Of a DNA stretch of 64,000 bases, positions 9,339-16,794 are shown piece after piece. Origin of the DNA: Kocuria palustris. GTDB lineage: Bacteria; Actinomycetota; Actinomycetes; Actinomycetales; Micrococcaceae. The notes beneath the pieces are model-generated. The model searched no databases. It was not told where the DNA came from and saw nothing but the letters and a program-made list of their open reading frames with translations. The translations under genes and the position numbers were made by a program. Position 1 is the first letter of the stretch; the number at the start of each line of letters is the position of its first letter. Location of the stretch: NCBI RefSeq assembly GCF_007666205.1, contig NZ_VDOR01000010.1, forward strand, positions 33,669 through 97,668. Direction: 5' to 3'.

Positions 9339-9517
9339 GCGCGATCCTTCGGGCGGAGAGGTCGGCCCCGGCGCGGAATCCTCGACCTCCCGGAGCGGCG
9401 GACCGCTCCAGCGCACCATTCCTGGATGAACCCTGGGTTGCCGGTGAGTGCACGTTGAGAGCGTGTCCCGGGTGGTCCCAGTCACAGCGGTGTCTGGTAT
9501 GGGAGTACTCTCTTCTC

Positions 9518-9530
9518 CTGTTCAACAATG
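9518..9530 (-). promoter_or_regulatory. Candidate Lrp/AsnC operator upstream of permease 1
   Basis: Read on the minus strand the site is ATTGTTGAACAGG. It is identical, except for the central base, to ATTGTTCAACAGG upstream of ornithine cyclodeaminase (13630-13642). It lies 46 bases before the permease start, just downstream of a -10-like TACTCT (9506-9511). Confidence 0.5.
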
Positions 9531-9575
9531 CCCCGATGATGAGGCATCCCTGCTCCTCAGCCCGAGAAGGTGCAC

Positions 9576-11099
9576 ATGTCACTGCCCTCCACCGATCCCG
9601 CGTCGCAGGACGCCTACGCGCACGAGCAGGAGGGCTTCCGCAAGTCCCTGAGCGCGCGGCAGATGCAGATGATCGCGATCGGCTCCGCGATCGGCACCGG
9701 TCTGTTCCTGGGCGCCGGCGGCCGTCTCGAGACCGCCGGCCCGTCGCTGTTCCTGCTCTACGCCGTCTGCGGCTTCTTCGGCTACCTCATGCTGCGCTCG
9801 CTGGGCGAGCTGGTGGTCCATCGCCCGTCGTCCGGCTCCTTCGTCTCCTACGCCCGCGAGTTCTACGGCGAGCGCTCCGCGTTCGTCTCGGGGTGGCTGT
9901 ACTGGATGTTCTGGGCCATGACGGCGGTCGCCGACGCCACCGCGCTGGCGCTGTACTTCAAGTGGTTCAGCAGGTACGAGCCGTTCGCCTTCATCGACGC
10001 CGTCCCGCAGTGGGTCCTGGCCCTGGTGATCGTGGTCCTGGTGGTCTCCCTGAACCTGCTCTCCGTGAAGGTCTTCGGCGAGCTCGAGTTCTGGTTCTCC
10101 CTGATCAAGGTCGGCGCCCTGGTGGTCTTCCTGGTCGTGGGCACCCTCTTCGTGCTCTTCGGGACCCCCACCGGCTCGGAGACGGGCTTCGCGCTGATCA
10201 GCCAGAACGGCGGCCTGTTCCCCAACGGCGCGGTGCCGGCCGTGGTCATGATCGCGGGCGTGGTCTTCGCCTACGCGGGCATCGAGCTCGTGGGCACGAC
10301 GGCCGGCGAGACCGCGGAGCCGGAGAAGCAGATCCCCCGGGCGATCAACTCGGTGATCTTCCGCATCGCCGTCTTCTACTGCGGTTCGGTCCTGCTGCTG
10401 TGCCTGCTGCTGCCGTACACGGCCTACTCGGGACACGAGTCGCCCTTCGTGACGTTCTTCTCGTCGATCGGCGTGGATGCCGCGGGCCCGATCATGCAGC
10501 TCGTGGTGATCACCGCGGCCATGTCGTCCATGAATGCCGGGATCTACTCGACCGGGCGCATCCTGCACTCGATGTCCGTGGCCGGCTCCGCGCCGCGGTT
10601 CGCCCAGCGGCTGTCGAGCTCGGGCGTGCCCACAGGAGGCATCCTGCTCACCGCGGCCATGGCCATGGTGGGCGTGGCCCTGAACATCTGGGTCCCCGAG
10701 CAGGCCTTCGAGATCGTGCTCAACATCGGCGCGGTCGGCGTCATGGCCGCCTGGGTGACCATCGTGCTCTCGCACCAGAGGTTCGTGCGGCTCGCCCGCC
10801 AGGGGGTCTACGAGCGCCCGGCCTACCGGAACCCGACGGGCATCGTCGGCGACTGGGCCGTGATCGCGTTCATCGTGGTGGTGTTCTTCCTGATCGCGAT
10901 CGACTACCCCGTGGGCAGCTGGACCCTGGGGCTGCTGGTGGTCGTGGTGGGGCCGGCGCTGGTCATCGGCTGGTTCTGCGTCCGCGGCCGGGTCATGGAG
11001 CAGGCGCGCCTGCGGGAGGGCCACACCGGCCAGTTCCCGATCGGCACCATCGTCTCGCGAGAGGACACGCTGCGGGATCCCGGCGACGACATGCGCTGA
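9576..11099 (+). CDS. Amino acid permease 1 (APC superfamily, AnsP/GabP/ProY-like)
   Basis: A 507-residue integral membrane protein with 12 predicted helices. The N-terminal motif QMIAIGSAIGTGLFLGAGG in helix 1 is the substrate-backbone-binding signature of the amino acid transporter (AAT) family; SLGELVVHRPSSGSFVSYA and FAYAGIELVGTTAGET in helix 6 are also typical. It should import an amino acid by proton symport; the substrate cannot be read from sequence. ATG 9576 is chosen because GAGAAGG ends 5 bases before it; a GTG two codons earlier overlaps that site. The next gene is a close paralogue, and the nearby Lrp regulator and ornithine cyclodeaminase suggest ornithine, proline or a related substrate (inference from neighbours only). 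Confidence 0.92.
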   Translation: MSLPSTDPASQDAYAHEQEGFRKSLSARQMQMIAIGSAIGTGLFLGAGGRLETAGPSLFLLYAVCGFFGYLMLRSLGELVVHRPSSGSFVSYAREFYGERSAFVSGWLYWMFWAMTAVADATALALYFKWFSRYEPFAFIDAVPQWVLALVIVVLVVSLNLLSVKVFGELEFWFSLIKVGALVVFLVVGTLFVLFGTPTGSETGFALISQNGGLFPNGAVPAVVMIAGVVFAYAGIELVGTTAGETAEPEKQIPRAINSVIFRIAVFYCGSVLLLCLLLPYTAYSGHESPFVTFFSSIGVDAAGPIMQLVVITAAMSSMNAGIYSTGRILHSMSVAGSAPRFAQRLSSSGVPTGGILLTAAMAMVGVALNIWVPEQAFEIVLNIGAVGVMAAWVTIVLSHQRFVRLARQGVYERPAYRNPTGIVGDWAVIAFIVVVFFLIAIDYPVGSWTLGLLVVVVGPALVIGWFCVRGRVMEQARLREGHTGQFPIGTIVSREDTLRDPGDDMR

Positions 11100-11141
11100 G
11101 TCCCGCGCGGACTCCGACTCCGGCTCCGGCGCCGACCCGCC

Positions 11142-11177
11142 CGCGGCCCCGCTGCGCTCCGGCGCGGCGGGGCCGCG
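11142..11177 (+). terminator. Hairpin after permease 1
   Basis: An 11-bp perfect stem (11142-11152 with 11167-11177) and a 14-base loop lie 43 bases after the permease 1 stop. The second permease therefore probably has its own promoter. Confidence 0.55.
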
Positions 11178-11231
11178 CTCCTGAGCAGGGCGGCGACGCG
11201 CGGCGTCACAGGGCGGCGCGGAGGGGGCTGT

Positions 11232-11246
11232 GATGTACGGTACATC
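11232..11246. promoter_or_regulatory. Candidate operator: perfect 15-base inverted repeat GATGTAC-G-GTACATC
   Basis: Two 7-base arms around one central G in the leader region of permease 2, 145 bases before its start. The length and single-base centre fit a dimeric regulator site, but no family can be assigned. The rest of the 11100-11390 gap shows only the terminator above. Confidence 0.4.
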
Positions 11247-11390
11247 CTGCTCCCGGCGGTCGCTGCTGCACCGGATGTTCCGCCGGGGCGCGCGTCCATG
11301 TCCTCCCGACGCCTGCGCGGCCGCCTCTCACCGGGCGGGGCCTCCGCGGGCGCGGCAGGTCGTCGGCGCCTGATCCAGGAGAGCGTCCTC

Positions 11391-12980
11391 ATGTCACACT
11401 CGAGCAGTTCACCGGTGCAGCAGCGACCGGATGACCCCTTCGCCCATGAGCAGGAGGGATTCCACAAGGGGCTCGGCGCCCGCCAGCTCCAGATGATCGC
11501 GATCGGCTCGGCCATCGGCACCGGCCTGTTCCTGGGCGCGGGCGGCCGCCTCGAGACCGCCGGGCCGTCGCTGTTCATCCTCTACGCCGTCTGCGGCTTC
11601 TTCGGCTACCTGATCCTGCGGGCCCTGGGCGAGCTGGTCCTGCACCGGCCGTCGTCGGGCTCTTTCGTCTCCTACCTGCGCGAGTTCTACGGCGAGCGCT
11701 CGGCCTTCGTGTCCGGCTGGCTCTACTGGCTCAACTGGGCCATGACCGCCGTCGCCGACGCCACCGCGCTGGCGATCTACATCGCCTGGTTCGGCCAGTA
11801 CGAGTCCATGGCCTTCCTGGGGGAGATCCCCCAGTGGATCCTGGCGCTGGTCGTGGTCGTGCTGGTCGTGTCGCTGAACCTCGTGTCCGTGAAGGTCTTC
11901 GGCGAGCTCGAGTTCTGGTTCTCCCTGATCAAGGTCGGCGCCCTGGTGATCTTCCTGATCGTGGGGATCATCTTCGTGCTCTTCGGGACGCCGACCGGCT
12001 CGCCCACCGGACTGTCGCTGATCACCAGCGAGGGCGGGCTGTTCCCCAACGGCTTCCTGCCCGCGATCATCGTGACCCAGGGCGTCGTGTTCGCCTACGC
12101 GGGCATCGAGCTCGTGGGCACGACGGCCGGCGAGACGCAGAACCCGGAGAAGGTCATCCCGCGGGCGGTCAACTCGGTGATCTTCCGCATCGCGGTCTTC
12201 TACGTCGGCTCCGTGCTCCTGCTCTGCATGCTCATGCCGTACACGGCATACTCCGCCGACGAGTCGCCGTTCGTCACCTTCTTCTCCTCGATCGGCGTGG
12301 ATGCCGCGGGCACGATCATGCAGCTCGTGGTGATCACCGCGGCCATGTCGTCCATGAATGCCGGGATCTACTCGACGGGGCGCATCCTGCACTCGATGTC
12401 CGTGGCCGGCTCCGCGCCCGTGTTCGCGCAGAAGATGAACAAGGCCGGCGTGCCGGTGGGCGGCATCATGCTCACCGCCGTCGTCGCGCTGTTCGGCGTG
12501 TTCCTCAACTTCTGGGTCCCGGCCCAGGCCTTCGAGATCGTGCTCAACATCGCCGCGATCGGCACCATGGCCTCGTGGGCGGCGATCGCGATGTCGCACC
12601 AGAAGTTCCTGCAGCTCGTGAACCGCGGGAAGTACCGCCGCCCGTCCTACCGCGCGCCCGGCGGCCGCTTCGCGGACTGGGCGGTGATGGTGTTCATCGC
12701 CGCGGTGATGGTCCTCATCGCCTTCGACTACCCGGTCGGCACCTACACCCTGGCCTCGATGCTCGTGGTCATCCCGTGCCTGATCGGCGGCTGGTTCCTG
12801 GTCCGCGGCCGGGTGCGCGAGATCGCGGCCGCGCACGAGGGCTACACCGGCCAGTTCCCGGTCGTGGGCACGAGCCCGGGCCGGGAGCTGTTCGAGCAGC
12901 GCTCGCACCGCCCGGCGGATCCCCGTCGCGACGGCTCGGCCGGCGTCCCCGAGGACGACGGGACCCCCGGGGCCCGCTGA
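11391..12980 (+). CDS. Amino acid permease 2, tandem paralogue of permease 1
   Basis: A 529-residue, 12-helix APC permease with the same motifs as its neighbour (QMIAIGSAIGTGLFLGAGG, FAYAGIELVGTTAGET). ATG 11391 has AGGAG 9 bases upstream. The two proteins are alike along nearly the whole length and differ mainly at the N-terminus (MSHSSSSPVQQRPDD), in a few loops and in the charged C-terminal tail. Several DNA blocks are almost identical even at third codon positions (for example 10062-10124 with 11886-11948), implying recent duplication or ongoing gene conversion. Substrate unknown, probably close to that of permease 1. It is followed by a strong terminator and then the convergent Lrp gene. 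Confidence 0.92.
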   Translation: MSHSSSSPVQQRPDDPFAHEQEGFHKGLGARQLQMIAIGSAIGTGLFLGAGGRLETAGPSLFILYAVCGFFGYLILRALGELVLHRPSSGSFVSYLREFYGERSAFVSGWLYWLNWAMTAVADATALAIYIAWFGQYESMAFLGEIPQWILALVVVVLVVSLNLVSVKVFGELEFWFSLIKVGALVIFLIVGIIFVLFGTPTGSPTGLSLITSEGGLFPNGFLPAIIVTQGVVFAYAGIELVGTTAGETQNPEKVIPRAVNSVIFRIAVFYVGSVLLLCMLMPYTAYSADESPFVTFFSSIGVDAAGTIMQLVVITAAMSSMNAGIYSTGRILHSMSVAGSAPVFAQKMNKAGVPVGGIMLTAVVALFGVFLNFWVPAQAFEIVLNIAAIGTMASWAAIAMSHQKFLQLVNRGKYRRPSYRAPGGRFADWAVMVFIAAVMVLIAFDYPVGTYTLASMLVVIPCLIGGWFLVRGRVREIAAAHEGYTGQFPVVGTSPGRELFEQRSHRPADPRRDGSAGVPEDDGTPGAR

Positions 12981-13007
12981 TCCCGTCCGGATCGATCCAT
13001 CCCGACC

Positions 13008-13047
13008 CGGCGCGGGGCCGGAGCCGCACGGCTCCGGCCCCGCGCCG
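13008..13047. terminator. Bidirectional terminator between permease 2 and the Lrp regulator
   Basis: A perfect 18-bp stem (13008-13025 with 13030-13047) with a 4-base loop, located between convergent genes. Confidence 0.8.
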
Positions 13048-13106
13048 ATCCTGCGGAGCCGCCGAGCGCGGAGGCACGCCCGGCATCCGGGCCTGCGGGC
13101 GGCCGG

Positions 13107-13538
13107 TCAGCGCACGACCGAGCTGAGCAGCAGGGAGGTCTCGGAGTTCATCACGCCCCGGATCGCGCGGATCCGGCGCAGGAGGTCGTCGAAGGCCTTC
13201 AGGTCCCGGCACGAGATCTCGGCCACGAGGTCCCACCCGCCGTTCGTCGTGTGCAGCCCCATGATCTCGGGCAGGCCGCGCAGCGAGCTGATCACCTGGT
13301 CGGTCGTGTAGCCCTGCACCTCGATGAAGGAGACGGCTCGCACCCGGTCGTCGGCCGTCGAGTCCCGGGTGCGCACGGTGAAGCCGATGATCACCCCGCG
13401 GGCCACGAGCCGGTCGATGCTGCGGCTGACCGTGGTGCGCGAGACCCCCAGCCGCTCGGCGAGCGCCGCGATGGGGGCGCGGCCGTCGGCGCGCAGCTCG
13501 GCGATGAGGCGGCTCTCGAGCTCGGAGATCTGCGTCAT
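13107..13538 (-). CDS. Lrp/AsnC-family transcriptional regulator
   Basis: A 143-residue protein from ATG 13538. The N-terminal helix-turn-helix (ISELESRLIAELRADGR, then LAERLGVSRTTVSRSIDRL, about residues 4-50) and the C-terminal RAM ligand-binding domain (about 65-140, with SFIEVQGYTTDQV and GGWDLVAEISCRD) are both present; length is slightly short of the usual 150-165. A longer reading from 13592 would add 18 residues without a family match. It is divergent from ornithine cyclodeaminase, a common pairing in which the Lrp protein senses an amino acid and controls its catabolic gene. Matching 13-base sites before ocd and before permease 1 are its likely operators. Confidence 0.92.
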   Translation of the reverse strand: MTQISELESRLIAELRADGRAPIAALAERLGVSRTTVSRSIDRLVARGVIIGFTVRTRDSTADDRVRAVSFIEVQGYTTDQVISSLRGLPEIMGLHTTNGGWDLVAEISCRDLKAFDDLLRRIRAIRGVMNSETSLLLSSVVR

Positions 13539-13604
13539 GTGCGGAATGCTAACCGACCCGCCACGGATCGCCCATTCACGCGACGATCGCACGCATCCAG
13601 GGGG

Positions 13605-13633
13605 TTACCCGTGCACTTTTCGCCCCCTATTGT
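13605..13633 (+). promoter_or_regulatory. Promoter of ocd (TTACCC, 17-base spacer, TATTGT)
   Basis: -35-like TTACCC at 13605-13610 and -10-like TATTGT at 13628-13633. The -10 overlaps the candidate Lrp operator, so a bound regulator would touch RNA polymerase directly. Confidence 0.45.
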
Positions 13634-13642
13634 TCAACAGGT
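13630..13642 (+). promoter_or_regulatory. Candidate Lrp/AsnC operator upstream of ocd
   Basis: ATTGTTCAACAGG has the dyad TGTT-C-AACA. The same site, inverted and with one central change, precedes permease 1. It sits in the 170-base region divergent between the Lrp gene and ocd. Confidence 0.5.
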
Positions 13643-13708
13643 CACCCGACGAACCGTGCAGCAGCAACCCGTCAGATGCAGTTCCCGGACACTTCAGAAG
13701 GAGGCCGT

Positions 13709-14737
13709 ATGCCGCAGCTCGTGGATGTTCCGTCCATGGCGCAGTGGATCCAGCGCGATGGCGTGGGCTCGATCATCGAGAGGATGGTCGGCTACATCGA
13801 AGAGGACTTCCGCCGGTGGGAGAAGTTCGACAAGATCCCGCGCGTGGCCACCCACACCCCCGTGGGCGTCATCGAGCTGATGCCCACGTCCGACCTCGAG
13901 ACGTACAGCTTCAAGTACGTCAACGGGCACCCGTCGAACCCCGCCCGCGGCTACCAGACCGTCACCGCCTACGGGATGCTCGCGGACGTGGACAACGGCT
14001 ACCCGACGTTCTTCGCCGAGATGACGCTGCTGACCGCCCTTCGCACCGCCGCGAACTCGGTGATGGTCGCGAAGCAGTGCGCTCGCAAGGACTCCAAGGT
14101 GATGGCACTGATCGGCGCCGGCAGCCAGTCAGAGTTCCAGTCGCTGGGCTTCCGCTCGGTGCTCGGCATCGAGGACCTGCGCGTCTACGACGTCGATCCC
14201 GACGCCATGGAGAAGCTGCGTCGCAACCTGGAGCCGCTCGGCTTCCGGATCACGCTGACCGACTCCGTCGACGAGGCCGTCGAGGGCGCCGACATCATCA
14301 CCACCTGCACCGCCGACAAGGCGCAGAACAAGGTGCTCTCCGACCACCAGGTCCGCCCCGGCGTGCACCTCAACGCGGTGGGCGGCGACTGCCCGGGCAA
14401 GACCGAGCTCGAGGCCGACATCCTGCGGCGCGCCACGGTCTTCGTGGAGTTCCCGCCGCAGACCCGCATCGAGGGCGAGATCCAGCAGATGGAGGACGAC
14501 TTCCCGGTCGTCGAGTTCTGGCAGGTCCTCACCGGGGCGGCCCCCGGCCGCAGCTCCGATGACGAGATCACGCTCTACGACTCGGTCGGCTTCGCGATCT
14601 CGGACTTCTCGGCGCTGCGCTGCGTGCGCGACGCCACGGCGGGGACGGATCTGCAGGTCCCGATCGACCTCGTGGCCGATCCCGATGACCCCAAGGACCT
14701 GTTCTCCCTGGTCAAGGCGCCGGTGCCGGTCGGCTGA
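13709..14737 (+). CDS. ocd: Ornithine cyclodeaminase
   Basis: A 342-residue protein from ATG 13709, behind a near-perfect AGAAGGAGG. It belongs to the ornithine cyclodeaminase/mu-crystallin family (PF02423): the Rossmann motif VMALIGAGSQSEFQSLGFR (about residues 128-148) binds NAD, and the extended N-terminus (DKIPRVATHTPVGVIELMP) and the C-terminal ITLYDSVGFAISDFSALR agree with true ornithine cyclodeaminases rather than short alanine-dehydrogenase-like members. The enzyme converts L-ornithine to L-proline plus ammonia in the cytoplasm. It probably acts with the nearby permeases in amino-acid catabolism under Lrp control. A hairpin terminator follows 28 bases after the stop. Confidence 0.93.
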   Translation: MPQLVDVPSMAQWIQRDGVGSIIERMVGYIEEDFRRWEKFDKIPRVATHTPVGVIELMPTSDLETYSFKYVNGHPSNPARGYQTVTAYGMLADVDNGYPTFFAEMTLLTALRTAANSVMVAKQCARKDSKVMALIGAGSQSEFQSLGFRSVLGIEDLRVYDVDPDAMEKLRRNLEPLGFRITLTDSVDEAVEGADIITTCTADKAQNKVLSDHQVRPGVHLNAVGGDCPGKTELEADILRRATVFVEFPPQTRIEGEIQQMEDDFPVVEFWQVLTGAAPGRSSDDEITLYDSVGFAISDFSALRCVRDATAGTDLQVPIDLVADPDDPKDLFSLVKAPVPVG

Positions 14738-14765
14738 CCTGCCGGACCCCGCAGCACCGCCTCAG

Positions 14766-14795
14766 GACGGCCGACAGCATGAGCTGTCGGCCGTC
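14766..14795 (+). terminator. Terminator after ocd
   Basis: A perfect 13-bp stem (14766-14778 with 14783-14795) with loop ATGA, followed by CCCCTC. Confidence 0.75.
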
Positions 14796-14864
14796 CCCTC
14801 ATGTGTTCGAAGCCGCCGGCGTCACACGGGATCGATCGCGATTCCGATGTGATTCGCTGGATCC

Positions 14865-15293
14865 ATGCTCCGCATCCCCCTGATCGCCACGCCGATCGTC
14901 GTCGTGATGGTGGCCGTCGGCCTGCCCCTGATGAGCTTCGAGTTCGTCTCGGTGAGCATCGCCGCCGCGCTGACGGCGGCGGTCGGCGCGTGGTGCGCCC
15001 CGGCCTCGTACGTTCCGGGGGAGACCGGCTCCCTGCTGAGCATCGCCTTCGACGTCTGGGACCGGCGGCTGGCCCGGCTCAAGGCCCTGCAGCTCGCGGT
15101 CGCCGGCGCGGTGGTCCTGCTGCTGGCCGGACTCGAGCTCGTCGGCCCGGCGACGGCAGCGGTGTTCGGCATCGCCGCCGCGATCGCCGTGGGGGCCTTC
15201 AGCGGCTCGTCGGCTGAGCGATCGGGCTCGACGGACCGGTCGAGCTGCGGCGCGGCGCATCACCGGGCCGCCCACGGCGGCGGGGAGCACTGA
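14865..15293 (+). CDS. Small hypothetical membrane protein
   Basis: A 142-residue frame from ATG 14865 with three or four hydrophobic segments (about 2-24, 27-45, 78-97 and 99-115) and a polar, His-rich tail. The segment FDVWDRRLARLKALQ between the membrane pairs could be a cytoplasmic loop. I recognise no family. There is no clear Shine-Dalgarno and no close neighbour in the same direction, so it stands alone between the ocd terminator and the minus-strand VOC gene. The long open frame with good hydrophobic patterning is the main reason to keep it. Confidence 0.55.
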   Translation: MLRIPLIATPIVVVMVAVGLPLMSFEFVSVSIAAALTAAVGAWCAPASYVPGETGSLLSIAFDVWDRRLARLKALQLAVAGAVVLLLAGLELVGPATAAVFGIAAAIAVGAFSGSSAERSGSTDRSSCGAAHHRAAHGGGEH

Positions 15294-15336
15294 GTCGCCT
15301 GCGGCCCGGGGCCGGGCCTGCACCGCTCCCGCCGCT

Positions 15337-15717
15337 TCACTCCCAGCAGAGGCAGAACGGGTGGCCGGCGGGATCGGCGTAGACCTGGAAGCCGCGCTGG
15401 GCGGACGGGTCCTCGGCGGGCTGCAGCAGCTCGGCGCCCAGCCCCATGACCTCGGCATGCGCGGTCTCGAGATCGGCGATGCAGAGGTCCAGATGCGCCT
15501 GCTGGCGCTGCGGGCCGTCGGGCCACTGGGGGCGGATGTGGTCCGGGGCCAGCTGGATGCCCAGCACATCTCGGCCCCTGACCACGATCGTGCGCCAGTC
15601 CCCGGACGCGCTCTCGAGGTCCGGGCGGGCGGTGCCGCCGAGCACCGCGGCCCAGAAGGCGGCCTCCGCCTCGACGTCCGCGGCATCCAGCACGGTGTAC
15701 TGCTTGATGATCTCCAT
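15337..15717 (-). CDS. VOC-family (glyoxalase/bleomycin-resistance-like) protein
   Basis: A 126-residue single-domain protein from ATG 15717. It shows the paired beta-alpha-beta-beta-beta units of the vicinal oxygen chelate fold: AEAAFWAAVLGG near the start, QAHLDLCIADLETAHAEV in the middle, and the characteristic end GFQVYADPAGHPFCLCWE, where the D-PAGHPFCL motif is strongly conserved in glyoxalase-like proteins. Members bind a metal or a small hydrophobic ligand; function here is unknown. It starts 8 bases after the stop of the upstream membrane-protein gene and may be co-transcribed with it. Confidence 0.85.
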   Translation of the reverse strand: MEIIKQYTVLDAADVEAEAAFWAAVLGGTARPDLESASGDWRTIVVRGRDVLGIQLAPDHIRPQWPDGPQRQQAHLDLCIADLETAHAEVMGLGAELLQPAEDPSAQRGFQVYADPAGHPFCLCWE

Positions 15718-15725
15718 GGGGTCAG

Positions 15726-16211
15726 TCAACCGCTCGTGCGCGCGTCTGTCGCCCTCCGGATGCAGCGCCGGCTGTGGCTCAGCGGGTGTCGGCCGGCACC
15801 GCGGCCGCCCGACGCGAGCGCCCTCAGCCCGATCACCACAGCCGCGCCCCAGGCGACGAACCACGGATTCCACAGCCACGCGTGCCCCAGCATCGAGGCC
15901 CGGTCGTACCCGCCTTCGGGGGAGACGACGCCCGCCAGCACCAGGTGGGCGACGATTGCGCTGAGACAGCCCCAGCCGATCAGCACGGCGGCGCCGAGCC
16001 AGCAGATCGCGCGGCTCAGCGCCCGGAGCGGCCGGCCCAGGCGAGCGAGCAGCCACGGCCCGAGACCGGCGGCGATCTTCACGAGCCCCACCGGAGCGAG
16101 CAGCCACAGCCGTCCGTCGAACTGCTCGGCGATCTCGCCCACCGTGGACAGCAGCCAGGTCCCGCCGGCGGCCCAGTGGAGGCTGAACAGACCGTGACCG
16201 GTGCCCAGCAC
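15726..16211 (-). CDS. DUF3995-like small membrane protein
   Basis: About 161 residues if started at GTG 16211. It has four hydrophobic segments, with GLFSLHWAAGGTWLL at the front, resembling DUF3995 proteins (about 150 residues, four helices, HxYWALGG-like motif). The first helix seems to begin a few residues before the GTG (WFVLAA precedes it in frame), yet no ATG, GTG or TTG exists further upstream before the previous gene; a CTG or the GTG itself must serve, so the start is uncertain. Gene order on this strand is metY, CoA-binding protein, this gene, VOC protein. Function unknown. Confidence 0.62.
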   Translation of the reverse strand: MLGTGHGLFSLHWAAGGTWLLSTVGEIAEQFDGRLWLLAPVGLVKIAAGLGPWLLARLGRPLRALSRAICWLGAAVLIGWGCLSAIVAHLVLAGVVSPEGGYDRASMLGHAWLWNPWFVAWGAAVVIGLRALASGGRGAGRHPLSHSRRCIRRATDARTSG

Positions 16212-16299
16212 CGCGGCCAGGACGAACCAGCGTGTGCTGCCGTGACCGTCGTGCGCCGGGTGCGTCGCCGCCTCTCGGACGGGGGAGGGCGTCAGCGGC

Positions 16300-16794
16300 T
16301 CAGGCCGTGACCTGGCGCTTGGCGGAGATGACCCCGGTGTTGAAGCCGGCCAGGTGCAGCCCGCCGTGGAAGCGCGCGTGCTCGATCTTCACGCAGCGGT
16401 CCATCACCGCGTCGAGCCCGGCGTCCTCCGCGATCCGGGCGGCCTCCTCGTTCCACGAGCCCAGCTGCATCCAGACGGTCTTGGCGCCGATGTCGACGGC
16501 TTCCCGGGCCACGCCGGGCAGGTCGGCGTCCTTGCGGAAGACCTCCACGAGATCGGGCACCACGGGCAGCTCGGCCAGGGAGGGGTAGACCTTCTGCCCC
16601 AGGACCTCGTCGAGCACGGGGTTCACGAAGTAGACGTCGTACGGGGACGAGGACAGCAGGTACGTCGCCACGAAGTAGGACGCCCGCGAGGGCTTGTCCG
16701 ACATGCCGACGATCGCGATGGATCGGGTGCTGCGCAGGATGGACAGGCGCTCGGCGGCGCTGGGGCCCACCCAGGTGCGGGACTCGGTGCTCAT
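16300..16794 (-). CDS. CoA-binding domain protein (YccU-like)
   Basis: A 164-residue protein whose ATG overlaps the metY stop codon as ATGA (16791-16794), a hallmark of translational coupling. It is a single CoA-binding (Rossmann) domain: ILRSTRSIAIVGMSDKPSR near residues 18-36, then VYFVNPVLDEVLGQKVYPS and TVWMQLGSWNEEAARIAEDAG, typical of the succinyl-CoA synthetase alpha-like family that includes E. coli YccU. The C-terminal DRCVKIEHARF is the conserved family end. No enzyme activity is established for the family. Tight coupling to O-acetylhomoserine sulfhydrylase suggests it helps or regulates that step, perhaps through CoA or a thiol cofactor (inference). Confidence 0.9.
   Translation of the reverse strand: MSTESRTWVGPSAAERLSILRSTRSIAIVGMSDKPSRASYFVATYLLSSSPYDVYFVNPVLDEVLGQKVYPSLAELPVVPDLVEVFRKDADLPGVAREAVDIGAKTVWMQLGSWNEEAARIAEDAGLDAVMDRCVKIEHARFHGGLHLAGFNTGVISAKRQVTA

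Noticed and set aside
6777..9458. Plus-strand frame of about 893 codons opposite the 5'-nucleotidase
   Set aside because: Same antisense effect; the minus strand has metallophosphatase and SLH motifs.
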